NCBI GenBank assembly: GCA_010093485.1
Contig: MU001497.1
Location: 438,181 to 502,180, forward strand
Reading direction: 5' to 3'
DNA from: Karstenula rhodostoma CBS 690.94
Lineage: Eukaryota; Ascomycota; Dothideomycetes; Pleosporales; Didymosphaeriaceae
DNA length: 64,000 bases
Part shown: one piece after another, positions 41,352 to 53,800 of the stretch
Position numbering within the stretch: position 1 is the stretch's first letter
How the letters are laid out: every line of letters starts with the position of its first letter
Translations under genes and position numbers: made by a program
The notes under the pieces: generated by a model
Seen by the model: only the letters and a program-made list of their open reading frames with translations
Databases searched by the model: none
What the model was told of the DNA's origin: nothing

Positions 41352-41534
41352 TTAAACAGTGACACCTACACGGTCCCCATAGTTTACTAACTTACTCGAG
41401 GCACTCGTAGCAAGTCCCTTCCCACATCCAGCCAACTCACACAGCCACAATGCGACTGCCACCACTGCGAGCAGAACATAAACAGCCCAGAACGCACCTC
41501 TGCCCCATCGCCCACAGAAACTTCTCCAGCCCAT
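41352..41534 (-). CDS. Possible small hydrophobic ORF (60 residues)
   Basis: The frame MGWRSFCGRWGRGAFW is followed by a strongly hydrophobic run (AVYVLLAVVAVALWLCEL) that would span a membrane once. It starts 12 bases after the stop of the small membrane protein just upstream on the same strand. No family is recognised and no splice evidence supports it. It could be the 3' untranslated region of that gene read by chance. Confidence 0.25.
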   Translation of the reverse strand: MGWRSFCGRWGRGAFWAVYVLLAVVAVALWLCELAGCGKGLATSASSKLVNYGDRVGVTV

Positions 41535-41546
41535 CCACGTAGCATT

Positions 41547-41940
41547 TTACCCCCTCCACTTCGTCGGCGGGTAAAATAACATCACACCACCCATAATAAC
41601 CACAGCAACAAACCCCAGCATAAGTCCTATACCCTTCTTCTTCCGTGAATTATACTCTGACCACCCGCTCGACAACGTGGTCTGGCGTTCTAAATCGGAG
41701 TGGATGGTGTGTGCCTGTACTTCCCATCAGCACGGTCGAACATGGGTATGTTTCCCAGAGATGAGGGAGGGGTTTACATACCCGCGAAGGCGGACATGAT
41801 TGTATAGAAGGGTTTACGAGTGTTGTAGCCGAGCTGAAGGTCTTTGCGGATGCGGTGGTGGGTTGGCGGGATAGGTGGGGATTGTGGGTGTTGCCGGTGG
41901 GGAGTCTGGCTTGTCGGAGGGTTTGTAGGTAGGATGTCAT
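41547..41940 (-). CDS. Small tail-anchored-type membrane protein (108 residues)
   Basis: Two exons (41940-41782, 41714-41547) are joined by a 67 nt intron with a GTATGT donor, a GCTGAT branch and a TACAG acceptor. The N-terminal half is Thr/Ser/Pro-rich (MTSYLQTLRQARLPTGN). The second exon codes HTIHSDLERQTTLSSGWSEY, a basic SRKKK stop-transfer-like cluster, and then one membrane segment (GLMLGFVAVVIMGGVMLFYP) close to the C-terminus. That layout suggests a tail-anchored or single-pass protein. I do not recognise the family. The switch of frame at the intron restores an open frame to the stop, which supports the model. Confidence 0.55.
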
Positions 41941-43144
41941 GGTAGCGGTGAGGCGTGGGTTGGGATATGGGTGGTGTGTATCATTTATGGGTTTGGTAGT
42001 TCGCTGTGGGCATTATGCTGGCGGAAAAAGTGGTGGGGGAGGAGGAGGTCACGGTGGTCATGGTTGGTGAAGAGGGATTCAAGGGCATGCTTCACGGTAG
42101 TGGTTTAGTGATGAGTTGGGTGGTGTTGATTCACAGGCAGGCGTTCAGGGTCTGAAGTGTGAAAAGGTCTCCGATGAACGATTTTGGGGGTTGGGCTTCG
42201 ATAGATTCTTTGATGGTGGCGAGTTATGGAGTATGGGAAATGCTACATGGTTGCAAGGTGTTCATGTGGTGATGCAGTACCATACATAGGTACCTATGCG
42301 GGGCCGCGGAGAATGCTGCTGTGGAAGTCGATTCTAGTGCTACAAGAAGTGAACGATCCTTTACAAGACTTCAAGTGCTGTTTTTGAAACGTTGAAGGTT
42401 CTTGCACGTTGTCCGCGGTATGTGACTTCAGTGTTGCAGGTATTCATATGTACCTGTTTCCCTGCTAGACTCTCGTCCACCTCAGGGCTAGGCATACACT
42501 CACAACGCTTCTTTGTATTATTACATGGACAGCCGTCTGTGCTTCTCTTACATCACGGGGTTCCAGTATCATGTCAAATTTCTAACATGAGGTCGTACTT
42601 GACCCAATACAATTATGCATCTTGAAATCTTCGCAACTGTGAAACTCTCTAAGCCACAAATTAAAGTGCCTACAAAACTCTTATTGAAGTTCGCCTTACC
42701 ACGCGCAACCGGATCACATCCACGGTCCACGAACAACCACCTGTGATCACTTTTGATTGGTTCCGCACGCGAGGCGCTCCGGTTGGCTGCGCCCAACAAC
42801 TTGGCATGCCTCTGGCCGCGGTGACGCGTTTCCAAATATCTCAATGGCTATGCGACGAGGTACCGGCAATGACTTGGATATTAGTAGCCAATTTCTTGGG
42901 CGTTATCTAGATATCGCATTTCCTCTCCGCTCCCTTTGGAGTGACTTTCTCGACGCTCTTTTACACCTCTGGACGGCTTCTAAGCTAAGCTACACGAACT
43001 TCAAAGCTACGCAAACTGCACTTTCCTTCTGAGCAGGTCCATGAAATTAGACTCTTACAATCGCATGTTATCTCGGACGCTTGTTCTGTGACACGAAAGA
43101 CTCACTCCAAGCTCGGACCAGCGCGACGGCGATCTTCGCGTCGC
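41941..43144. other. Intergenic region upstream of the Pif1-like helicase
   Basis: This 1.2 kb stretch contains only short frames and no recognised feature. Confidence 0.4.
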
Positions 43145-46100
43145 ATGCCTCGTGCGTGGGCTGCACCAGAACACCAAGATACGCGATTGCAGTGCGAATG
43201 AATGGGCCAGGATATTCACTACGTCGCAGGAATGCTCCCTTACTCGGCACCACTGTGACTATCCTACAGCTCCATTGTATTGGCAACGCGACTAACACCA
43301 TGATAGAACACCGCCAGCTTCGAGCGCAACCACACGAAGTCGTAGCTCTGCCGTAAAAGACACGTCTCGCCGACGGAATAGCCATGCCAGAAGCGGCTCT
43401 TGCTCTTCAATTGAAAGTTGGACCTACGAGAATGCTTTCGTCGTAGAAACACCTCCACGTCCCAGGAACGACAACTGCACTCGACCATTGCCGTCCTCGA
43501 CCGAATGCCCGACCGACCATAATGTCTTCTTGTCAGAGGATCCGCCGCCATCTTCTCAGAACTACGAAAAAACGAGACGGTTCCTCGGGAGCCAAATTCC
43601 TGGGAGTCAAAATGCTGGGAGTCAAAATCCCGGGAGTCAAAATGCTGGGAGCCAGAATGCGAGGGCACACAGTAGCACTATACTGAACGTCTTTTCACGT
43701 CTCAGTCAACCGCGCACTCCATCGAACACACAGCTCCCGCCCTCGCCGCACAGCTTGCCCGCGGAAAGCAATCCCTCACATCGCAATATTACAAACAAGC
43801 GGAAGTCCCCTTTTAAAGAAACCAGACACAGCAAGCATCCATGTGCAGCGGTTGGGCTGCCGCCGCCAGTCTTCGGCCTAGAAACACAATCGCAGAATTC
43901 CATTAGTCCAATTTCGGTAGACAAGCAGTCGCAATGCATGGATACTGGGCAAGCATCTTTGCCTTCGGTGAAACCTGCTATCAACTCAGCGTTGTATGGA
44001 GATTCATCAGATAACCGTCATGACTTGTGGGAAGAAGCGGAACGTAAAATCAATCCGGAAGCAGCGGGTTATAAAATCGATGCGGAAGAGGCGGATCGTC
44101 TAGTCGAATTGTTCGAAGAAGGGGACCGAAAACTTGAATCTCTTAAACAAGGAGAGGAAAAAGTCATCTTGAACGATGATCAACAGAGAGTGGTCGATCT
44201 GATACTGGCGGAGAAAAATGTGTTCTACACTGGTTCCGCTGGTTGTGGAAAATCTACTGTACTCGACGTTTTTGTTCCACTACTGGAAGCCCAAGGCAAA
44301 ACCGTTTACATCACAGCACCTACAAACCTTGCATCCATAAAGATTGGAGGCATTACTCTGTCGTACGTTTTCTGTCATATCTGCAAGACAAACAAGCATG
44401 CTAATACGCTGAAGTTCTTACGCTGCGTGGGCGCCGCAAGATTTCAGCAAGACCTTTAAAATGCTCGTGGAAGACGCTCACCGAACAGGGGTTTGGGCAC
44501 GCTTAGATGCGACAGATGTGTTGGTAATCGATGAGATAAGCATGGTGGAGAATCTGTTTTTCGAGCGTCTCAACGCGATTTTGAAAGAAGTAAAAAAAGA
44601 TAAAAATAAAGAGGATAAGGCTTTCGGTGGCGTCCAAGTCATTGTCACCGGAGATGTAGGTTCACATTGTAATTCTCTCACTCCGAGCTAAGGTTATCGC
44701 AGTTTTGCCAACTTCCTCCGGTGAAGTCTTTTGAGAATTGCATCACTTGCGGAGGGTCAGTCAAGAAAACAGAAGTGCAACAGGAAGTTGATACGGAGCA
44801 TGGAAAAAAGACCATGATGGTCAAGAAAAAGCCAATCATCAGGACGGACAAACTGTTTGTGTGCCAGAAATGCGGGTGTCGTAGGTATTCCAACAGATGG
44901 CATGGGCTCGGTCCATGCGACATGCCGTCAAATCCTCCAGTAAACCCGCACCGTCAAGAGGACTTCAAGGAAAGCAGATCATGTGGCGGAAATCTCAAAC
45001 TCATACAAGAAACTGCAGTCTACAAATGCCAGGAGTTGGACGATTGCCCCGAGTACTTCGACTGCGAAAAGTGGGCATTCTGTAGCGATGCATGGAGGGT
45101 AACTTTTCTCCCCTGGTCTTAGTCACTGTGCGCGTCCTCACCATCACAGGAATGCAAGTTTGAATACGTCATGCTGAAACAAATCTATCGCCAACAAGGG
45201 GACGCCAAGTTCCAGAACATGTGCCAGCAAATACGCCTTGGTAAGTGGTCTTCATCTCGTAACAGCAAATTCGATCTGATCATACCTGCCGCACGGCACC
45301 CGTCATTGAAAATTTTATGACGGGCATGATGAGATTTTTTTGAGGATTTGAGTGGTAACGTAACACTACTGACCGCGTACAGGCGATTTTCCTTACGGAA
45401 AATTGCCAGACAAGATCAGGAAGGACTTGATGCCTTCTCCTGATCAAGTTCCCCCCACTCGAAATACCGAGGGTGCCATCGTCTTGTACCCAACGAACAA
45501 GTCAGCTGATGAAGAGAACATGAAAAAGATCCAACGTTTGCAGTCAACGCTGTACGAGTTTCGTTGCCAAGATAAAGTCACAGTTTTTGGTCAGCATGAA
45601 AGTGTTGATAGCATTATACAAAAGATGACACTGGGGGGCAATCAATCGTTCTTGGTAAGTATCTCGCGAAAGATAACCCTAACGAATCTCATCGTTGACG
45701 ACTATTCGTAGGATGACCATCGGTATGGCAATACAATCCCACTGAGAGAGGGCATGCGGGTTTTGTTGCAACAAAATCTCGACAGAGACTCAGGTCTCGT
45801 GAACGGAATAACAGGAGAAATTGTGGGGTTTGAACAGTATAACGCAGACCGACTACCCAGGAAGTCAAGATCGGGGCGGGACACAGGACGAGACCCACGC
45901 ATTCCATCGTTGGTTGGCGACCACGCCGCCCACCGCGGGCGCGAAATCAGTGAATTCGCCAAGAAACACTTCGCCCAACAGCGCCACGAGGGCTGGCCCA
46001 TAGTCCATTTTGACAACGGCAAAGTCCGTACAATTTACGCCGATTGTGCCACGGGCGAGTACAAATGTAAGGAATGCAGAGACAGGAAACGTGCAAAAGA

Positions 46101-46763
46101 GCGGGCCGGGGATCCCACCGCGCCTGGGGATGACGTGGAGTGTGTTGTTTACTCTCGCACCCAAATTCCACTGGCGCCAGGATATGCCATCACAATACAT
46201 AAGAGCCAGGTAAGCATGGAAGCCTCGAACAGAACGGCATGGTGCTCTATTCTTCACGACTGTCCAGTCATGATACCAGGTGACCTTTGAGATACCTCTA
46301 CTAATGCGAAGTACAGGGCATGACGCTTCCGAGAGTCATAATCGATTTGAGCAACGCATGGGAATATGCCCAAATATACGTCGCCAGTAAGTGTCTTGAT
46401 GTGCACTTGAAACTCCTCGTACTGATATGGGCATCAGTCAGTAGAGCCACCTGTCTCGACGGCTTAGAAGTCCGAGGACTGCCATATAGGTGGCCCAAAC
46501 GTGAAGCAATCATAGCAGATTTTATGAATGAGAAACATCCTAGATGGAACAAAGGCACAACGGACGAATCTTTGTCCTCTGATTCACAACAGCATGAACT
46601 ATCATCGTCGTCCACCTGCCAAACCGATCCTGGACACACTGGAAAAACTACAAGCCCCACAGCCCAAGCTCCCCCGAAAACACGCAAAAGACTTCCATGG
46701 CAGCAGAGTACCTCTGCGCAAGCGCATGCACTGTCCAAGATGCGCTACAAAAAGAAGCCCTAA
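43145..46763 (+). CDS. Pif1-like ATP-dependent DNA helicase with Cys-rich insertion
   Basis: The likely model has nine exons: 43145-43191, 43307-44362, 44415-44655, 44703-45098, 45150-45240, 45383-45654, 45712-46209, 46317-46386 and 46438-46763. It gives 998 residues. The first exon is less sure; the frame is open from 43296 and no in-frame ATG lies inside it. Helicase motifs appear in order: VFYTGSAGCGKST (Walker A), TAPTNLASIKIGG, DVLVIDEISMV (motif II), GDFCQLPPV (motif III), LKQIYRQ, APGYAITIHKSQGMTL and AISRAT. Between motif III and QIYRQ lies a ~140-residue insertion rich in CxxC pairs. All introns have canonical ends and every junction restores conserved sequence, so the gene looks intact. 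Pif1 enzymes unwind DNA at replication and telomere structures; such paralogues are often multicopy in these fungi. Confidence 0.85.
43587..43661 (+). repeat. Five-copy 15-nt tandem repeat in helicase N-terminus
   Basis: Five units of about GGGAGTCAAAATGCT code a GSQNA/P pentapeptide repeat in the disordered N-terminal region. Unit length keeps the reading frame. Confidence 0.85.
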
Positions 46764-49080
46764 GCTCATATCGCCAGCCGTTTGTGGGCGAGACAGTAAA
46801 AAAGAAAACCTTCTCAAACGGGAATGACCGGATCAAAGATCTGGCCACTACTCATGTGGCTTCCACCAGAGCTCAGGCCGCCCTCGGCAAGAAATGAAGA
46901 TGGCAGACCAGCACTCTGGAAACCATTACGCGAACCGGATCCAGCAACACCTCTACAACTGTTCGTTCGCCAAGAGCACGTATGCCGGCGAGCAAGATGA
47001 AATCACCAAGATAACTGGAGACCTCGCTGCGTTCCTGGCCAACGACCGGACCAGGTTTGCAACTGCCATCGCACCTTTGAGGGGTCAGGAGGTGGCAGTG
47101 TATTCAGTTCTGAACTCATCGCGTGCGTTAGCAAGCCGCGGCAAAACGCAGTATAGGAAGTCGGTGGGTGCCAAAAACACACAAAGTGTCAGTTCAGTAT
47201 GTATAACAGCTGAGGCGCGCCTTAGCCGCTTTTTTGGTCCCCCTTTGTTCGTGCATTGGCAAAGCACAACGCACCTTTTTGTCCCCCCTACTTCATTGAG
47301 TCACCCTACCTCATAGTGAATCTCTACAATATAACAGCTGAAGTTTATTCGCGATTGCTGCTTTGGGTAGCATCATTACTGCAGCTCTACCACTGCCGCA
47401 TGGCAACGGGAATCGCACACTGGGTCGCAGTGCTCGCAGTCAGTGCATAATGGGAGCCACGTGCTGAGGCTTGAGCAAATCGCTCCGAGTGGAAACACTA
47501 GTTAAGAGGGCTCGCGTCGGAGCGCGCAGATTTAGGAGCGGGGAATTCGGTTGAAAGAGTATCGGTGGAGTAGTTGGCCGATCAGATGAAGAGGAGAAGG
47601 TATGTGCCACGCGGAGTGTGGCGATCTGAGGAACGATAGCGTAGAGGGGATACGAAATTCTCAATCTGCCCCTTCTTGCAACAGCATTTCCATCGGAATG
47701 CCTTCCCCGGGCAAAGAGCCGGGAGTGGTCCAGTGCAGCTGCGGGGTGTCTTACCGCCGTACTACATGAATATAAAATTTCCCTTGTCCATTTCTACACG
47801 CAAAAATCCCGAAGAACCGCCAGACTCGATATCGTAACAGTGAGTTAATCACCATCCCGCAACCCTCCCCTTCCCCCTCCATGTCACTTCTCACGCATCG
47901 CCAAACCACCCCGTCCTCCAGGCTTCTTTGCGTGTGGAATTAGCCAGCGCCGAGCAGGAGACGACGTGCTTTAACAAGGAGGCTGGCGGTGAAGGTACCA
48001 GAGCCAACCTCTCGCACCTACCCCATGTCCTTTCGCATTAGAGTCCACTACCTCCCGCGCAACGACTTCCCTGCATCCATCTCTAGCGCAAGATCGTGTA
48101 ATCTATATACAAACACCGTGGCCCACCATCGCTATGTGGTAGAACGCATCAGAGATCCTCCATCACATCTTGTAGTGATGTAAATGTCTCGAGTTGTCGT
48201 TGGACCTGGCTCTCGTATTGGCTGTTCGGTAAATGCAACGTGGCGGTGCTTCGGCTGTCTTGGAGAAATACTTTGCGAGGAGGTTAACAACTTCCAAGGT
48301 TTACCGCCACACACCACATACCACTTACGGGTGCCCGTGGGCTGCCCGCGAGGAGGAGTAGGTGCAGGGGTAGGTAGTTAGTAGAGTAAGTTACATGTGG
48401 ATTATACCTTCGGGGTGTCGAGACGTTTTCAGTCACGTGGACGCTAGGTAGCGGCTAAGCCGATTACAGTTAGACTAGAAGCTTGAGGCCGTTCTCTAAT
48501 TGGCTGCTCAGCAACGTGCGAAGGTAATAGAATTATTATCGTCTCAACTGTACCCCCCAATTTCTATGCGCGTATAGTTTTCGACGTCACCAGAGTTACC
48601 AAGGCATAACTTGTGACAAGGATGAACGCGCCACGTAAGCATGAGTTTGTAGCCGCACCAGGCGTGCCGCGTCGGGCGTCTTACCAGTTAGCGAAGGATG
48701 AACGCGTTATCGAAGCAAAATTTGACGCCATGGCTTGTCGTGCGCGATCTCGCGCGAGATTGTAAGGGAACTACAGACGTAGTCTAGTATGTAGTCTGAA
48801 TCGCATACAGGAAGTACGGGTGCCTAGCGCGTCTAGGTTTTCCCTTGTAAAAGATCACTCCAAGGTCTGATACCCCCCGACGCGCTAGGCACCGGTACTT
48901 GCTAGGACGGTGTAGGAGGGCCGCGGCGGTTCGGTTAGTTCTAGCAAGCTGGAAGGATCTGGCCACCATTTACCACACGGTATGCACCTACCCCAAGCGG
49001 ATAGCGTTACTACATAGTCGTTTACAACGGTTTATTTGCTCTGACGATGGATGGCACAAAGATGTCACAAATCGTTGAGT
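46764..49080. other. Gene-poor region between helicase and thiolase
   Basis: This 2.3 kb stretch has two coding-like plus-strand frames just after the helicase (to 46897, and 46894-47316) that start in or overlap each other and match no family. The rest (47.3-49.0 kb) has only short frames plus an inverted repeat near 48.85 kb. A GGATGAACGCG motif occurs twice, at about 48621 and 48695. Confidence 0.4.
48812..48900. repeat. Inverted repeat / potential hairpin
   Basis: The arms 48812-48833 and 48879-48900 are 22 nt long and complementary at 21 positions (core GTGCCTAGCGCGTC). They are separated by a 45 nt spacer. No flanking target-site duplication or ORF was seen. Confidence 0.75.
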
Positions 49081-50566
<1,486 letters not shown>

Positions 50567-50815
50567 GGGATTCCATGGCAGGAGAGGTCGAGAGTCAGCA
50601 AGGTGGAAGAAGGCCCACAGGTTCACTGCACCTGCTGTTTGGGGACGGCCAACTAAGAAAGCGCGTTCGACTAGTTGCTTGGCGCTGGTCGAACCCACCC
50701 AGTCGAGCGTGCTACCCATTAAACATCCTTCGCGCATCACACCCACGTCTCCCACGAGCTGACCCGCTGCCTACCTGCACTTACCTAACTCTTGGCTACT
50801 TTCAAACTTCCAGCG
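50567..50815 (+). promoter_or_regulatory. NRPS promoter region
   Basis: Only 249 bp separate the thiolase stop from the preferred NRPS start. No TATA box or named cluster-regulator site could be identified with confidence. If the alternative start at 51037 is used, a CACGTG E-box at 51016-51021 would fall in the leader. Confidence 0.35.
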
Positions 50816-53800
50816 ATGGCACCTGTTCAGTTGCCGGTGGAGAGTCGGGCCTTCGCCTCTACCCCGGGGTGGAAGAGCCCTGTTCCTTCGCGCGAATCCG
50901 ATGCTTGTCTCCGAGGACGCAATTTTCGGAATCTTGATACTTACAGTACACATATGTGACGGCTTTTACTCTGCGAAGCAGCGTCTTGATCATCTCTTCT
51001 CCATTAGGCCCCCTGCACGTGTTGCGGCCATACACTATGCCATCTTCACCCACCACCTCGCCCGAGCGGATGCTTTCCTGCAAATTCCCCAGCCTCGTTG
51101 CTCAAGCTTCAGAAATTGATAGCCGCACCGAAGCCGATGCCGACTTCCATTGCGTAGCCTTCCAGCTGGATGTTGGGCTCGAGACTGAACTTTTCTGCGA
51201 CAGTAATGACGTCCCACCTACGAGTCTCTTCCAGCTTGCATGGGCCTTGGTGCTCGCCTGCTTTGTTGAGCGGAACGAAGTCTCCTTTGGCTTCGTGGAC
51301 CTTGACAGTAGAAGCACAAGGCAAATCATTCAAGCTAATATCGACCGGGACCTCTCTGCAGCGGAAGCATTGCATGTACTCCAAAGTTCAGACGATGGAG
51401 CTTCTTCGCTGGGCAAAGAAGCTCTGGCAACGTCGGAAGCTGACGTGAACTCTCTCCTCCGTGTTTCAAGTGACAGTGAAGGCAACGCGGCCCATCGACG
51501 TTCCCTTGACACACTCAGCTCGAATAATAATGCGCAGGTAAGCACTTCTTCGCCATCCTTGCTTCAGCACTCACTAATCTATTTGCATGTAGTTCGGCAT
51601 CATAGTGGACGTCGATCTTTCTGGAGACGTCGTTTCCATCTCTTTCCAATGTCACACGAGACTGCTGTCTCGAGAACTGTCCGCCGGAGTGGCGAGTACC
51701 TTTGGCAGGGTCCTCCATGGCATTCTTGACCAGCCACATCAACTACCTCAACTGTCGGGCCCTTTACAGGAGTCTGTCAGACCACAAATTCTCCTGCCTG
51801 CAAAGGCTGACTCGGAGGAAGAATATGGAAATGGAACCTGGATCTTCCTTGACCAAGTGGAGCAGCATATATCCATCAACTTGCCCGGGGTTTCCACGGC
51901 CGCGGCAACCCTAACTTACCCACATCACTACTCCAGCCGCTACCAGTCGCTTGTTGTCTTCCTCGTTATGGCTGACAGTAATGGTCTCCCCGAGGAAGGT
52001 TTAGCTCTGGATGATAGGACCAATGTTCGGAATAGCATTGAAGAACTTAGAGGCGTGCTCTCTACCGACCTCCAGCCGGGTCTTGGCCTTCCTGTGCTCA
52101 TTCCGATATCTCACATGCCTCATTCCCCGGATGGAAAAGTGGCTTATACGGATTTGTTGGCCTTCTTCTCTACTCTTCCCCAGTGTCGCTCATCACAGGC
52201 TGATGACACATGGATCCATGTCTCTACTTCCTCCAATGCCAGCGACGGGGTGGAAATCCTAACAGATACCGACATGGGTGGAGAAGTGCAATATTCCTTG
52301 ACGGCGGCCGAGGAGAAGATGCGTTCGTTGTGGGCTGAAGTGCTGCTTATATCTCCTGGGCACCTCGGACCACAGGACAGCTTCTTTCTCTATGGAGATT
52401 CCGCCTCCGCAATGGATCTTGTGGCTGCGGCGACCCGGGCAGGATTAGCACTGACGGTAGCGGACATCTTCATCGCGCCAACGTTGGCGGAGCTCTCTGC
52501 GAATACTCTACCCATTGGCGAGGGCGAGATGGATCTCGAAGTGGGCCCATTCGAGCTGTTACCACACCAGGTTTCTACCACTGACGTTGTGCGTGCAGTT
52601 GCTGAGCAGTGTGATGTCGATGCCAGAAGTGTGGTCGACTTATACCCCACTACTGCTCTGCAAGAAGGTCTCTTTGCGCTCACCTTCACCGAGCAGGCAT
52701 CGTACATCTTTCAATGCGTTTGCCGGATGCCTTCTACTTTGAACATCAAGCGTTTCAAATCTGCCTGGGAAACTGTCGTGCAAGAATTCCCCATACTCCG
52801 CACGCGAATAGTGTATCTAGAGTCGACGGGGAATGTCCAGGCTGTGCTCAGTCAAGAAAGCGTCGAATGGAGGTCCGGAATCAACCTATCAAACTACCTC
52901 GCTGAAGACAACGCTATTCCAGTTGAATATGGGAGTGCTTTGTCCCGACTGGCTATCATAGGCCAAGCTGAAAAGGACTGGCATTTCGTGTGGACCATTC
53001 ACCACGCACTGTACGATGCTTGGAGCATGGCCCTGATTCTTGATGCGGTCGATCGCTTGTACGGAGATTCAAATTACGCGCTGTCATCGCAGGTCTCTTT
53101 TAACCGCTTTGTTAAGCACGTGACCGAAATTGATCCAATCCGATCGAAAGAATTCTGGTCATCGTACCTCGGAAATACGAATACCACACAGTTCCCTCAG
53201 TCGATTCAGGTTGCCGGTGCCAACCGTGCTCATGCTACGCTGGCATCTGAAGTAAGCCTTCAACGCGTGGCCGCATCCAACATTACTATTGCCACTATTG
53301 TCAGAGCGGCATGGGGCGCTGTAGTCGCCAGATATTCCGATTCCGACGATGTTGTGTTCGGCTCCACCCTGGCTGGCCGCAATGCCCCTGTTACCGGTAT
53401 AAGTGACATCGTCGGGCCTACCATCGCAACTGTCCCCGTGAGGTCCTCCATTGACCGCACGCACACATTCGCTCAGCACCTCCAGCGAACTCAAGATGAG
53501 ATGATCGCGATGATTCCCTACGAGCATGTTGGTCTCCAGACGATCAGACGCTGGGGCCAAGACACACTCGCTGCATCCGACTTCCAAAACCTCCTTGTAG
53601 TCCAGCTAGCAACTGACAGCCAGAACGGCAAGCGACACACTGGGCTTGAATTCAGTCTACGCGCGACTGCGGGCTCTGAGAACTACGCGATCATGATCGA
53701 ATGTACGCTGACAGAGGCCGGGATCGACATTCATGTCGAATATGACCAAAACATAATCTCAAAACTTCAGATGGAAAGAGTGCTTCGACAATTTGAACAT

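Noticed and set aside
43488..44459. Helicase frame starting with TTG at 43488
   Set aside because: Non-ATG start. The frame is open further upstream and is better explained by a short spliced first exon.
46697..47316. Two coding-like frames downstream of the helicase
   Set aside because: The first starts inside the helicase exon in another frame, they overlap by a few bases, and neither matches a known family. Kept only as a note in the gap entry.
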